55,810 bases of DNA, taken from an uncultured Saprospiraceae bacterium. Its GTDB lineage: Bacteria; Bacteroidota; Bacteroidia; Chitinophagales; Saprospiraceae. Position 1 is the stretch's first letter. Each line of letters opens with the position of its first letter. The notes below the pieces were generated by a model that saw only the letters and a list, made by a program, of their open reading frames with translations, had not been told where the DNA came from and did not search any database. Position numbers and translations under genes: made by a program. Shown piece after piece: positions 1 to 8,429 of the stretch. Location of the stretch: NCBI GenBank assembly GCA_937981555.1, contig CALJOK010000094.1:1-55810 (forward strand), written 5' to 3'.

Positions 1-127
1 ACTTGAAAAACTAAAGTTTTCTAGCAAGTTGAATCACTTTGCTATGAAATCTAAAATTTACCTTGCTGCTAATAAAGCAGCTTTCAATGAACTTAAATTA
101 CTCAAGACTAATTTCTTGAGTGCGTAA
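1..127 (+). CDS. C-terminal end of an unidentified protein (cut by window edge)
   Basis: A reading frame open from the left edge (frame starting at base 2) ends at TAA 125-127 and gives about 41 residues ending KLLKTNFLSA. The piece is lysine-rich and has no motif I recognise. It could be the tail of a real gene or a chance open frame; nothing but its openness to the edge supports it. The following 196 bases up to the next gene are AT-rich without a clear promoter. Confidence 0.4.
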   Translation, partial: LEKLKFSSKLNHFAMKSKIYLAANKAAFNELKLLKTNFLSA

Positions 128-323
128 CATGAGTTAATAACAACATTATTCACCTGATAGTTGTCAAATAATATATTCATTGTAAAAATCACGCATCCTT
201 TTTCGCATTTCATATGTATTAAATTAGGTGTTTAAAAATCAGCCGAAGTTTTGGGCTAAATATTTAATTAGATTTTTAATTTTACATTTCATTTTACCCC
301 GTATTTTAAACTCAGTTATTCTT

Positions 324-701
324 ATGAAAAAAATCAATCTGCTTTCTTTATTAATTTTGGGCAGTTTATTTTTGATTCAAATGAGTCAATCATCTTGTAC
401 CAACGATAAACTTCAAGATCCATTAACTACTTCTGATCCATTTTGTGATTCACTTCAAGTTACTTACGATCTACAAATCAAACCAATTATTGATGCATCT
501 TGCGCATTTACAGGTTGCCATGTTCAAGGGTTTGCTTTTGGAAACTATTCTTCTTTTGATGGTCTAGTTCCTTATTTAAATGATTCCAAGTTTAAAAAGG
601 AAGTCATCAACACAATGAATATGCCTGAAGGTTTTTCACTTTCAGCAACAGATTTTGAATTGGTAGAATGTTGGGTAAATAAAAATTACCCTGAAAATTA
701 A
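324..701 (+). CDS. Putative heme-binding lipoprotein (cytochrome c-like, CX4CH)
   Basis: 125 residues from the ATG at 324. I chose this start over an in-frame one at 228 because it opens a lipoprotein signal: a hydrophobic stretch ending SQSSC, with the lipidated cysteine near residue 25. The body has CAFTGCH, a C-x4-C-H variant of the c-type heme motif, and a late methionine in NTMNMPEGF that could be the distal ligand. This architecture is common in small Bacteroidota lipoproteins that precede other cytochromes. It lies 52 bp before a DUF5777-like barrel gene and in the same direction as a two-heme cytochrome, so a shared redox role at the cell surface or periplasm is inferred. Heme attachment to a CX4CH site is possible but not certain. 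Confidence 0.6.
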   Translation: MKKINLLSLLILGSLFLIQMSQSSCTNDKLQDPLTTSDPFCDSLQVTYDLQIKPIIDASCAFTGCHVQGFAFGNYSSFDGLVPYLNDSKFKKEVINTMNMPEGFSLSATDFELVECWVNKNYPEN

Positions 702-753
702 ATCATTTCCTATTTTTAAAAACCTCCACAATCACCTAAATAATATTTTACCA

Positions 754-1602
754 ATGAAGAATCAATTTCTGATTACTATATGTGTACTTTTTATTTTCTC
801 TTCTTTTCAAGTCAATGCACAAGATCCTGTTTTTCAAACTTTTAAAGATACCCGAATTATTAATTCTCATTCTGTCGAAACCGTTCCTAATCGAAAATTA
901 GATTTTCGGATTGGTCATCGTTTTGGAAATACCAAAGGTGGATGGCAAACTTTGTATGGTTTAGAAAGTGCTGCTGATGTCTTATTTGGATTTGAATATG
1001 GCCTTTCAAATGAGTTGACCATTGGAGTCAGTCGAACTAAAGGTGCAGGCGAATTAAGTGCCTTAATTAGCCCTTCCATAAAATATAGAATTCTCCATCA
1101 AAAAGATGACAACTCTATGCCTTTGTCTTTGACTTTGATGGGCGTTTCAACCATTTCAACTATGAAAAGTACAGAGGGTGATGCGTTGACTAATTTTGAC
1201 AAATTCGCTCATCGAGTTTCGTACACCGCTCAAATTTTGATTGCTCATAAATTTTCCCAACGATTTACTTTACAAGTTATGCCTGGTTACACACATCGAA
1301 ATAAAGTAGATTTTGATGATGTGAATGGAATTTTTTCAGTTGGAGCAGCTACTCGAATTCAGATCAATAAAGTTTTTGGAATTATTGCAGATGCTACTTT
1401 TTTGTTGGCCGATCGACCTGAAGGATTTTATGCGCCAATGGGAATTGGTTTAGAGATTGACACAGGTGGTCATATTTTCCAAGTCAACTTTACCAATGCA
1501 ACTGGAATTATTGAGAATGATTATATTCCATACACAACGAGCAATTGGGGAGATAATGAATTTCGTTTAGGATTTACGATTTCTAGAATTTTTAATCTCT
1601 AG
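754..1602 (+). CDS. DUF5777-like outer-membrane beta-barrel protein
   Basis: 282 residues with a clear signal peptide (hydrophobic run ending VNAQ). The mature protein alternates polar and hydrophobic residues in short strands (for example GHRFGNTKGGW, ELTIGVSRTKGAGELS) and ends with the aromatic NL typical of barrel proteins. The opening FQTFKDTRIINSHSVE and the length fit the DUF5777 family of Bacteroidota, by recall of the family rather than a search. Function is unknown; members often sit beside cytochromes and YceI-type proteins. Here it lies between a heme-binding lipoprotein and a two-heme cytochrome and is probably co-transcribed with them (gaps 52 and 47 bp). It may carry a solute or electron-transfer partner across the outer membrane (inference). 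Confidence 0.65.
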   Translation: MKNQFLITICVLFIFSSFQVNAQDPVFQTFKDTRIINSHSVETVPNRKLDFRIGHRFGNTKGGWQTLYGLESAADVLFGFEYGLSNELTIGVSRTKGAGELSALISPSIKYRILHQKDDNSMPLSLTLMGVSTISTMKSTEGDALTNFDKFAHRVSYTAQILIAHKFSQRFTLQVMPGYTHRNKVDFDDVNGIFSVGAATRIQINKVFGIIADATFLLADRPEGFYAPMGIGLEIDTGGHIFQVNFTNATGIIENDYIPYTTSNWGDNEFRLGFTISRIFNL

Positions 1603-1649
1603 CTCCAACTCTTATTTGAAATTTTATGAAAAAATGAAAAGAATATTTT

Positions 1650-2675
1650 ATGAAAAAATTATTTTTTATATCCGTATTAATTGTAGCTACTATTATTTTA
1701 ACTAGTTTTTTACCTGAAGAGAAATCACTTCTAGCAGTAAAAAAAGGAGATGCAATTTCTGATGTTTTAAAAAAATTAGGCGATACTCCAATTCAGCATC
1801 AAGCCAATTTAATCAAAGGCGCTTCTGCTAAAATTGGTGCAGACTTAGCGCTTGAAGGTATTGCTACAAAACCAGGCGGAGGCAGTACTAAAAAACAAAG
1901 CAAGCATTTCGTTTGTACTTCTTGCCACAATATTGTAAAGGAAGATCCAGACCTACGGGTTTCTGATCCTCAAGCAAGATTGAATTATGCTAAGAAAAAT
2001 GGATTACCATTTTTGCAAGGTACTTCACTTTATGGAATTGTCAATCGAACTTCTTTTTATAATGGTGATTATGATAAAAAATATGGCAAACTAGTTGAAC
2101 CTGCGAGAAATAATATTCGAGAAGCTATTCAACTTTGTGCAGTCGAATGTGCACAAGGACGTAAGTTAAAAAACTGGGAAGTGGAATCTGTTTTGGCTTG
2201 GTTGTGGACTTTGGAGTTAAAAATGGAAGACCTCAATTTGGCAGAAGCAGATTACGAAACAGTCAATGCTGCTCTCAATAATAAGGGAGATAAAACTGCT
2301 GCCATCGAACTAATCAAGTCTTATTATTTGCAAGGTTCTCCGGCTACATTTATCACTCCACCAAGTGATCGAAAAGTAGGTTATAAACTGAAAGGAAATC
2401 CTGAAAATGGAAAACTGATTTATGAATTAAGCTGCCAACATTGCCACGAAGATAAACGATATTCCTACTTTGATTTGGATGATGAGGAATTGACTTTTAA
2501 ACATTTAGATAAGCATATTACAAAATATACCCGATACTCGATTTATCAAGTTGCAAGATATGGAACACCTCCAATGAATGGAAAAAAAGCCTATATGCCG
2601 CAATATACTCAAGAGAAAATGAGTGATCAGATGATGGAAGACTTGAGAAGTTATATTGAGAAACGAGCAAAATGA
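1650..2675 (+). CDS. Secreted two-heme c-type cytochrome
   Basis: 341 residues with an N-terminal signal (LFFISVLIVATIILTSFLP). Two canonical heme motifs are visible: CTSCH near residue 90 and CQHCH near residue 263. Between them CAVECAQGRKLKNWEVESV, followed by a tryptophan-rich helix, is typical of diheme cytochromes of the TsdA/SoxA-like class, which carry one heme per half; that resemblance is weak and I do not claim thiosulfate oxidation. The C-terminal half has a methionine-rich stretch (PPMNGKKAYMPQYTQEKM) suited to axial ligation. Third gene of a likely operon with the upstream lipoprotein and barrel, ended by the hairpin at 2695. Predicted periplasmic or surface electron carrier. Confidence 0.75.
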   Translation: MKKLFFISVLIVATIILTSFLPEEKSLLAVKKGDAISDVLKKLGDTPIQHQANLIKGASAKIGADLALEGIATKPGGGSTKKQSKHFVCTSCHNIVKEDPDLRVSDPQARLNYAKKNGLPFLQGTSLYGIVNRTSFYNGDYDKKYGKLVEPARNNIREAIQLCAVECAQGRKLKNWEVESVLAWLWTLELKMEDLNLAEADYETVNAALNNKGDKTAAIELIKSYYLQGSPATFITPPSDRKVGYKLKGNPENGKLIYELSCQHCHEDKRYSYFDLDDEELTFKHLDKHITKYTRYSIYQVARYGTPPMNGKKAYMPQYTQEKMSDQMMEDLRSYIEKRAK

Positions 2676-2694
2676 TGTTAGAAGAATAAAAAGG

Positions 2695-2734
2695 AAAACC
2701 CTAGGAGATTGAATCTTCTAGGGTTTTCTTTTTT
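2695..2734. terminator. Bidirectional terminator between cytochrome operon and sucA
   Basis: A 15-bp stem (one G-T pair) with a 3-base loop; arms begin AAAACCCTAG and end CTAGGGTTTT. A T-run follows on the + strand and an A-run precedes it, so it can stop transcription from both convergent genes. Confidence 0.85.
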
Positions 2735-2754
2735 ATTAGAAATGCTTTTTTATT

Positions 2755-5568
2755 TTATTTTTTAAAAGCCTTTGATACTACTTCGGCCTGTTGTTTTTCA
2801 TGAACCTTTTTAAATCCAGTAGCAGGAGAAGCCGTTGCTCTTCTAGATATATTATCCAAATCAATATTTTTATATTGAGCTAAAAATTTCGTTTGAACAT
2901 ATCGCCATGCTCCCATATTTTCAGACTCCTCTTGCACCCATTTGAACTCAGCATTTTTATATTGTTTGATAATTTTAGTCAACTGATCTGTTGGCAAAGG
3001 ATATAATTGTTCCAATCTAACGATGGCAACATCATCTCGTTTGTCTGCCATTTTTTTCTCCATCAAATCATAATAGATTTTCCCAGTACACAACAAAACA
3101 CGTTTTACTTTTTTCGCATTTTTAGTATTTACTTCAGGATCATTGATGACCTCTTGAAAACCACTTCCAGTTTCAAATTCAGATAAATCAGAAACTGCCA
3201 TTGGATGACGTAACAAAGATTTTGGAGACATGATAATTAACGGCTTTCGGAAAGGTCGAGCCAATTGTCTACGCATCGCATGGAAAATATTCGCAGGTGT
3301 GGTGATATTCGCAACTGTAATATTTGCCTCAGCACACATTTGTAGAAAACGCTCTAATCTCGCACTTGAATGCTCAGGTCCTTGACCTTCGTAACCATGT
3401 GGCAATAGCATAACCAAGCCACTCATTCGTTGCCATTTACTTTCTGCAGCCGAAATATATTGATCTACAATCGTTTGTGCTCCATTATAGAAATCTCCAA
3501 ACTGAGCTTCCCATATCACTAAATCATCCGGTGTCGCCAAAGAATATCCATATTCAAATCCTAAAACTCCAAACTCAGAAAGAAATGAATTGTAAATTCT
3601 AAACTTCCCTTGCTTTTTCGCCATTCCATCCAATCGATTATATTCTTTGAAGACTTTAGTATCGTTAAAGATAGCATGTCGATGAGAGAAAGTACCCCGC
3701 TTCACATCTTGTCCACTCATTCTCACATTTCTATTTTCCAATAGAATAGATCCATATGCCATCATTTCAGCCATGGCCCAATCTAATTTATTCTTGTCAA
3801 GCAACTTTTGTTTTCCTTTAATCAATCGATTGATCTTAGATAATTGATTAAAATCTTCCGGAATTGTCATCAGATGTTTGATGATTTTATTCACTTTAGT
3901 TTTAGCAATTCCAGTTGCTGGTGATTTTTGAAAATCTTTTAAATTAGTTGTTCGAGTTAATTTTTTCCAAGCCAACTCTGGTGTTTGATAATCGTAAGCC
4001 AAAGGTTTTTGCTTCACCTTATCCAATCTCTTTTGGAGGTTAGCCCAAAATTCTTTTTCCATTTTTTCAGCCATCACCTTTTCAATATCACCTCGTTCAG
4101 CTAAAACTTGAGAATACAATTCTCTTGGATCTTTGTGATTTTTGATGAAATTAATATACATCTCAGGTTGTGTAAACTGTGGATCATCACCTTCGTTATG
4201 ACCATGTTTACGATAGCAAACCATATCGATAAAAACATCATTATTAAATTTCTGACGATATTCTGTAGCTAATTCTACTGCAAAAACTACGGCCTCTGGA
4301 TCATCTCCATTAACATGGAAAACTGGAGCTTGAACTAAACTCGCCACACCTGTGGAATAAGTTGAAGATCGAGCATCATCAAAATCAGTTGTAAATCCAA
4401 TCTGATTATTAATCACAAAATGAATTGTCCCCCCCGTAAAGTATCCCTCTAATTGACTCATTTGAACCGTTTCATAAACGATACCTTGACCTGCAATCGC
4501 AGCATCACCATGAATCAATATTGGAAGAATCTTATCATATTCACTTTTATATAAAATATCTGCTTTCGCTCTCGCAAATCCTTCTACCACAGTATTTACT
4601 GATTCCAAGTGCGATGGATTTGGAGCTAATTTTAAATGTATTTTTCTGCCAGAAGGTGTTTTGATTTGAGAAGAATAACCTAAATGATATTTTACATCTC
4701 CATCTCCAAAACTCAAATCTGGAACAGCCGTTCCTTCAAACTCATTAAAAATATGCTCATAGGTTTTGCCCATGATATTTGCCAAAACATTCAATCTTCC
4801 TCGGTGAGCCATCCCGATCACCACCTCTTCTACATTATGTATAGGATGTTTTTCTGTTCCTTTTCCAAATTGAGTTTCTGCATTTGCTGCGGCATTAATA
4901 ATTGCATCTAAAGCTGCAATCGTAGATTCACCACCTTCAAGCGAAAATCTTTTTTGCCCTACATACTTAGTGTGTAGAAATTTTTCAAAACCTACTGCGT
5001 CACTTAATTTTTGAAGAATCCGTTTTTTCTTCTTATCACTCAAACCAAAATTACTTGAATCTCGATTTTCAATTTTATCACGCAACCACATTCTTTTCTC
5101 TCGGTTTTCGATATAAGTATATTCGTAGCCGATATTACCACAATAGATTTGTTTTAATTTATCAATGATTTGTTGCAGCGTTGCATTCCTCAAACCAATC
5201 TCCTCTCCTGCTATAAATGTTTTATTCAAATCACTTTCCTCTAAATTATAATCCGCTAAATCCAAATTAGGACTTCGATCTCGTCGAGTACGAATCGGAT
5301 TAGTGGTAGATTTCAAATGTCCTCGACTTCGGAAACCATGAATTATGGATTGTACTCCAAATTCTTTTTCATTCATCGTTGCTGCGCCATTACTTGGGGC
5401 AGTTGCTGAAGTTCCATTGCCGTTACCATTTGCTTGTGCAGCAAATTCAAAACCTTCAAAGAATGATCTCCATCCATCTTCAACAGAAGCGGGATCTTCT
5501 TGAAATTTTTTGTACATAGATTCAATAAAACTTGGGTGTGCATTGAACACGTAGGAATAATCGTTCAT
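2755..5568 (-). CDS. sucA: 2-oxoglutarate dehydrogenase E1 component
   Basis: 937 residues, full length for the family. E1 decarboxylates 2-oxoglutarate with thiamine diphosphate and passes the succinyl group to E2 (SucB) in the TCA cycle. The N-terminal segment YSYVFNAHPSFIESMYKKF is the E2-binding extension. Family blocks in order are GMAHRGRLNVLANIMGK, PNPSHLESVNTVVEG, HGDAAIAGQG near residue 349, RKHGHNEGDDP near 454, GTFSHRHA, EAQFGDFYNGAQ near 689 and LLPHGYEGQGPEHSSARLER. A low-complexity Gly/Asn/Ala linker follows the N-terminal extension (residues about 45-65). sucB does not follow, so the E2 gene lies elsewhere. The 279-base gap upstream shows no clear TAnnTTTG box on this strand. 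Confidence 0.97.
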   Translation of the reverse strand: MNDYSYVFNAHPSFIESMYKKFQEDPASVEDGWRSFFEGFEFAAQANGNGNGTSATAPSNGAATMNEKEFGVQSIIHGFRSRGHLKSTTNPIRTRRDRSPNLDLADYNLEESDLNKTFIAGEEIGLRNATLQQIIDKLKQIYCGNIGYEYTYIENREKRMWLRDKIENRDSSNFGLSDKKKKRILQKLSDAVGFEKFLHTKYVGQKRFSLEGGESTIAALDAIINAAANAETQFGKGTEKHPIHNVEEVVIGMAHRGRLNVLANIMGKTYEHIFNEFEGTAVPDLSFGDGDVKYHLGYSSQIKTPSGRKIHLKLAPNPSHLESVNTVVEGFARAKADILYKSEYDKILPILIHGDAAIAGQGIVYETVQMSQLEGYFTGGTIHFVINNQIGFTTDFDDARSSTYSTGVASLVQAPVFHVNGDDPEAVVFAVELATEYRQKFNNDVFIDMVCYRKHGHNEGDDPQFTQPEMYINFIKNHKDPRELYSQVLAERGDIEKVMAEKMEKEFWANLQKRLDKVKQKPLAYDYQTPELAWKKLTRTTNLKDFQKSPATGIAKTKVNKIIKHLMTIPEDFNQLSKINRLIKGKQKLLDKNKLDWAMAEMMAYGSILLENRNVRMSGQDVKRGTFSHRHAIFNDTKVFKEYNRLDGMAKKQGKFRIYNSFLSEFGVLGFEYGYSLATPDDLVIWEAQFGDFYNGAQTIVDQYISAAESKWQRMSGLVMLLPHGYEGQGPEHSSARLERFLQMCAEANITVANITTPANIFHAMRRQLARPFRKPLIIMSPKSLLRHPMAVSDLSEFETGSGFQEVINDPEVNTKNAKKVKRVLLCTGKIYYDLMEKKMADKRDDVAIVRLEQLYPLPTDQLTKIIKQYKNAEFKWVQEESENMGAWRYVQTKFLAQYKNIDLDNISRRATASPATGFKKVHEKQQAEVVSKAFKK

Positions 5569-5781
5569 TTTATATCTGGTATTTTTCTAAATATTTACGG
5601 TAGGATCGTAAATGTGTTTTGATTTATATAATGGATCTTATTTAGGTTCTAAAAAATTTAAGCAAATATCGTTGAAAAAATTTAAATATGTAGGGATTTT
5701 GCTATCGTTTTAAAGCTTTTTTATAAAGATTTAATAATAAAAAAAATGTGGATAAAAGTTTTCTTTTATGAATAAAAGCTA

Positions 5782-5789
5782 TAAATTTG
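5782..5789 (+). promoter_or_regulatory. -7 promoter element (TAAATTTG) of rpsT
   Basis: Exact match to the Bacteroidota TAnnTTTG box, 58 bp before the rpsT start; a weak GTTTT lies where the -33 element would be. Confidence 0.65.
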
Positions 5790-5847
5790 CACTCCATTTG
5801 AAGAAAATGGTATAATTGATCATAATTTATTAGAAAATATATACATA

Positions 5848-6099
5848 ATGGCACATCACAAGTCAGCAAAGAAAAGAATTCGTCAAGACGCTAAAAAGCG
5901 TATTCAGAATCGTTACTACAAAAAAACAGCTAGAACGACTATCAAGAATTTGAGAGAAATGGAAGATAAAGTGGAGGCAGAAAAATTATTGCCTAAAGTT
6001 ATCAGTATGATTGATAGATTGGCAAAGAAAAATACTTGGCATAAAAACAAAGCATCTAACCTTAAAGGTAAATTAACGAAATTCGTTAATAGCTTATAA
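5848..6099 (+). CDS. rpsT: 30S ribosomal protein S20
   Basis: 83 residues, very basic, starting MAHHKSAKKRIRQDAKKR and containing RYYKKTARTTIKNL and WHKNKASNLKGKL, which are the conserved S20 blocks. S20 binds 16S rRNA early in assembly of the small subunit. It is a single-gene transcription unit with its own promoter at 5782 and a strong terminator at 6128. Confidence 0.96.
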   Translation: MAHHKSAKKRIRQDAKKRIQNRYYKKTARTTIKNLREMEDKVEAEKLLPKVISMIDRLAKKNTWHKNKASNLKGKLTKFVNSL

Positions 6100-6127
6100 T
6101 ATCTATTTTTAGGTAGATCTTTTATGT

Positions 6128-6168
6128 AAAAAAAAGTGTATTCCTCTTAGAGGGATACACTTTTTTTA
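6128..6168. terminator. Terminator after rpsT
   Basis: Long hairpin with arms AAAAAAAGTGTAT and ATACACTTTTTTT plus an inner CCTC/GAGG pair and a 3-base loop; runs of A and T on the two sides make it look bidirectional. The following bases up to 6363 contain no gene I can support. Confidence 0.88.
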
Positions 6169-6363
6169 TGGATATAAGTGAAATCAATAAAGAGTTTTCA
6201 AACAAGGATTAAAGATCTAAGAAATTTGATCGTATTTCTCAATTAACTCTGACTTGGAAAAACTCCATCTAAAGCGATGATTTAATTAAGAATAATCGTT
6301 GGTTGAGTTGGAATCCCTGGAGTTGGAATATCTCTATAAGAATAATTCTAATGGAGGTTTTCT

Positions 6364-6371
6364 TACCTTTG
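6364..6371 (+). promoter_or_regulatory. -7 promoter element (TACCTTTG) of mnmE
   Basis: Exact TAnnTTTG match. Transcription would begin about 6378, which excludes a TTG start at 6379 and favours the ATG at 6394. Confidence 0.65.
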
Positions 6372-6393
6372 CCTTTTTTTGAAAAAAAGTGAT

Positions 6394-7779
6394 ATGAGTC
6401 AACATAATTTAAACGATACTATTGTAGCATTGGCAACTCCACAAGGTGTAGGTGCAATCGGAGTGATTCGTCTTTCGGGGAAAGATGCCATTGAGATAGT
6501 CGATCAAGTTTTCCATGGGAAAAAATTGACGGAGCAAGCTACTCACACCATTCATTTGGGAACAATTCGAGAGGAAGGGCATATTATTGATGAGGTTTTG
6601 GTTTCTATTTTTAAAACGCCAAAATCTTATACAAAAGAAAATGTTGCTGAAATTAGTTGCCATGGATCTAATTTTATCATCCAAAAATTAATTCAGGTTT
6701 TTATAAAAAATGGAGCTCGCATGGCAAATCCAGGCGAATTCACTTTACGTGCTTTTTTGAATGGGCAAATGGATTTGTCGCAAGCGGAAGCGGTGGCGGA
6801 TTTGATTGCTTCGAGTTCGGAAAGTTCGCATGCGATTGCGATGCAACAGATGCGAGGTGGTTTTTCTGAAGAAATAAAAAACTTGCGGCAAGAACTTTTG
6901 GACTTTGCGAGCCTGATCGAATTGGAATTAGATTTTGCAGAAGAAGATGTGGAGTTTGCGAATCGAGATGAGTTAAAAGTTTTGGTAAAAAAAATACAAG
7001 ACTTGATTCATGCTTTGATCGAATCTTTCCGCTTGGGAAATGTGATTAAAAATGGAATTAACACCGTAATCGCAGGTCGTCCGAATGCAGGAAAATCAAC
7101 TTTGCTCAACGCATTGCTAAATGAAGAACGAGCGATCGTTTCTGAAATTGCAGGAACAACTAGAGATACCATCGAAGAAATTTTAAATATTAAAGGGGTA
7201 GAATTTCGACTGATCGACACCGCTGGAATACGAGAAGCTCAAGACACTATCGAGGCGGTAGGAGTAGAAAAAACTTTTGAGAAGATAGATCAATCCGCTT
7301 TACTAATTTATGTTTTTGATGTCATCAAAACACAACCTGAAGAAGTGAAAGCTGATTTGGAAAAGCTGGTTAAGAAAGGTATCCACTTTCTCGCCATTGC
7401 CAACAAAATGGATTTAAACCCATATACGAAGGCAGAACATTATACGAATGAAATTTTGACCGAAGATCAATTTGTTCCAGTTTCTGCTATCGCAAAAATG
7501 AATATCGAACATCTGAAAGATAAAATTCATAACACGGTAATTACAAATCAACTCAATTTAGAAAGTACAGTTGTTACGAATGCCCGCCACTTTGATGCCT
7601 TGCAAAAAGCGCATACTAGTTTGACTGATGTGCTGCGAAGTATGGAAGATGGAATTACTTCTGACTTTGTGGCGATGGATATTCGTCAGGCGATTTATCA
7701 TCTGGGTTCGATTACAGGTGAGATTAGCACGGACGATTTATTGGGGAATATTTTTGCTAACTTTTGTATTGGCAAGTAG
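6394..7779 (+). CDS. mnmE: tRNA uridine-5-carboxymethylaminomethyl modification GTPase MnmE
   Basis: 461 residues from the ATG at 6394 (MSQHNLNDTIVALATPQG). A TTG 15 bases upstream extends the frame but sits at the predicted transcription start. MnmE with MnmG modifies the wobble uridine of certain tRNAs. The N-terminal folate-binding domain contains GAIGVIRLSG and NPGEFTLRAFLNGQMDL. The inserted G domain has G1 GRPNAGKS near residue 227, G2 GTTRDTIEE, G3 DTAG and G4 NKMD. The C-terminus FCIGK carries the catalytic CxGK motif, so the gene is complete even though a recombinase island begins right behind it. Confidence 0.96.
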   Translation: MSQHNLNDTIVALATPQGVGAIGVIRLSGKDAIEIVDQVFHGKKLTEQATHTIHLGTIREEGHIIDEVLVSIFKTPKSYTKENVAEISCHGSNFIIQKLIQVFIKNGARMANPGEFTLRAFLNGQMDLSQAEAVADLIASSSESSHAIAMQQMRGGFSEEIKNLRQELLDFASLIELELDFAEEDVEFANRDELKVLVKKIQDLIHALIESFRLGNVIKNGINTVIAGRPNAGKSTLLNALLNEERAIVSEIAGTTRDTIEEILNIKGVEFRLIDTAGIREAQDTIEAVGVEKTFEKIDQSALLIYVFDVIKTQPEEVKADLEKLVKKGIHFLAIANKMDLNPYTKAEHYTNEILTEDQFVPVSAIAKMNIEHLKDKIHNTVITNQLNLESTVVTNARHFDALQKAHTSLTDVLRSMEDGITSDFVAMDIRQAIYHLGSITGEISTDDLLGNIFANFCIGK

Positions 7780-7893
7780 TTATACTAAATATGAATAAGC
7801 AAAAATAAAACACAATAAAATACACCTTCATAAACCACTAATAACCAACACTTTACAACTACATATTCTATTTATTCCTATTCTTACTATTGC

Positions 7894-7967
7894 TTACCTA
7901 GTGCATTACCTGTACCTTTATTGTACCTATTAACTCTTCTTTTGTATCTAAACTCAAAACTAGGTAC
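7894..7967. repeat. Cluster of NTACCT heptamers upstream of the xis/int genes
   Basis: TTACCTA (7894), TTACCTG (7906), GTACCTT (7912) and GTACCTA (7923) in one orientation, and TAGGTAC (7961) inverted. Spacings of 12, 6 and 11 bp and the position just before an excisionase-like gene and integrase suggest protein-binding sites, for example integrase arm-type or operator sites. The rest of the 270-base gap is AT-rich without other structure. Confidence 0.4.
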
Positions 7968-8049
7968 AAATGGGAGAAACTTTGACAGTAATTGAAAGCT
8001 AATGAAATTTCATGATTTCATATGGCTTCAGTTTAAAATTGATAAAAAA

Positions 8050-8418
8050 ATGGCAAGCAATATAAGAATAGAAAAGGTTTGTATTTTTTGTGAACAACCT
8101 TTCATTGCAAAAACTACAGTAACAAAATACTGCTCTCACAATTGTTCTCGTAAGTATTATAAAAAGCAAAAACGAGATGAAAAGATTCGAAAAGCAACCG
8201 CTCCTCGAAAGACCATGACTGATGCTGAAGAACAGACGGTCAACTCTTTTGAAATAATCACTAAACGAGATTTCTTAAGTATCAAAGAAGCTGCGACATT
8301 AATTGGAGTAAGCGAAAGTACCTTCTATAGATTAATGAAAAATAAAACAATAAAAACACATAAACTCGGTGGACGTACTATAATCAAACGTTCTGACATC
8401 GATAACTTATTTACTTAA
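8050..8418 (+). CDS. Zinc-finger plus MerR/excisionase-type HTH protein
   Basis: 122 residues from the ATG at 8050 (MASNIRIEKVC); an in-frame ATG at 8002 would add 16 residues without family support. The N-terminal part has a treble-clef-like cysteine set, CIFCEQPF followed by KYCSHNCSRKYYKK. The C-terminal part FLSIKEAATLIGVSESTFYR and the wing around GGRTIIKRSDIDNLF are a helix-turn-helix of the excisionase/MerR family. It ends 11 bp before the integrase and is likely co-transcribed, consistent with a recombination directionality factor. It could instead be a plain transcriptional regulator of the element. Confidence 0.7.
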   Translation: MASNIRIEKVCIFCEQPFIAKTTVTKYCSHNCSRKYYKKQKRDEKIRKATAPRKTMTDAEEQTVNSFEIITKRDFLSIKEAATLIGVSESTFYRLMKNKTIKTHKLGGRTIIKRSDIDNLFT

Positions 8419-8429
8419 ATAATATTCCC

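Noticed and set aside
6379-6394. TTG start for MnmE
   Set aside because: The promoter box at 6364-6371 puts transcription start at about this base, so the ATG at 6394 is the start.
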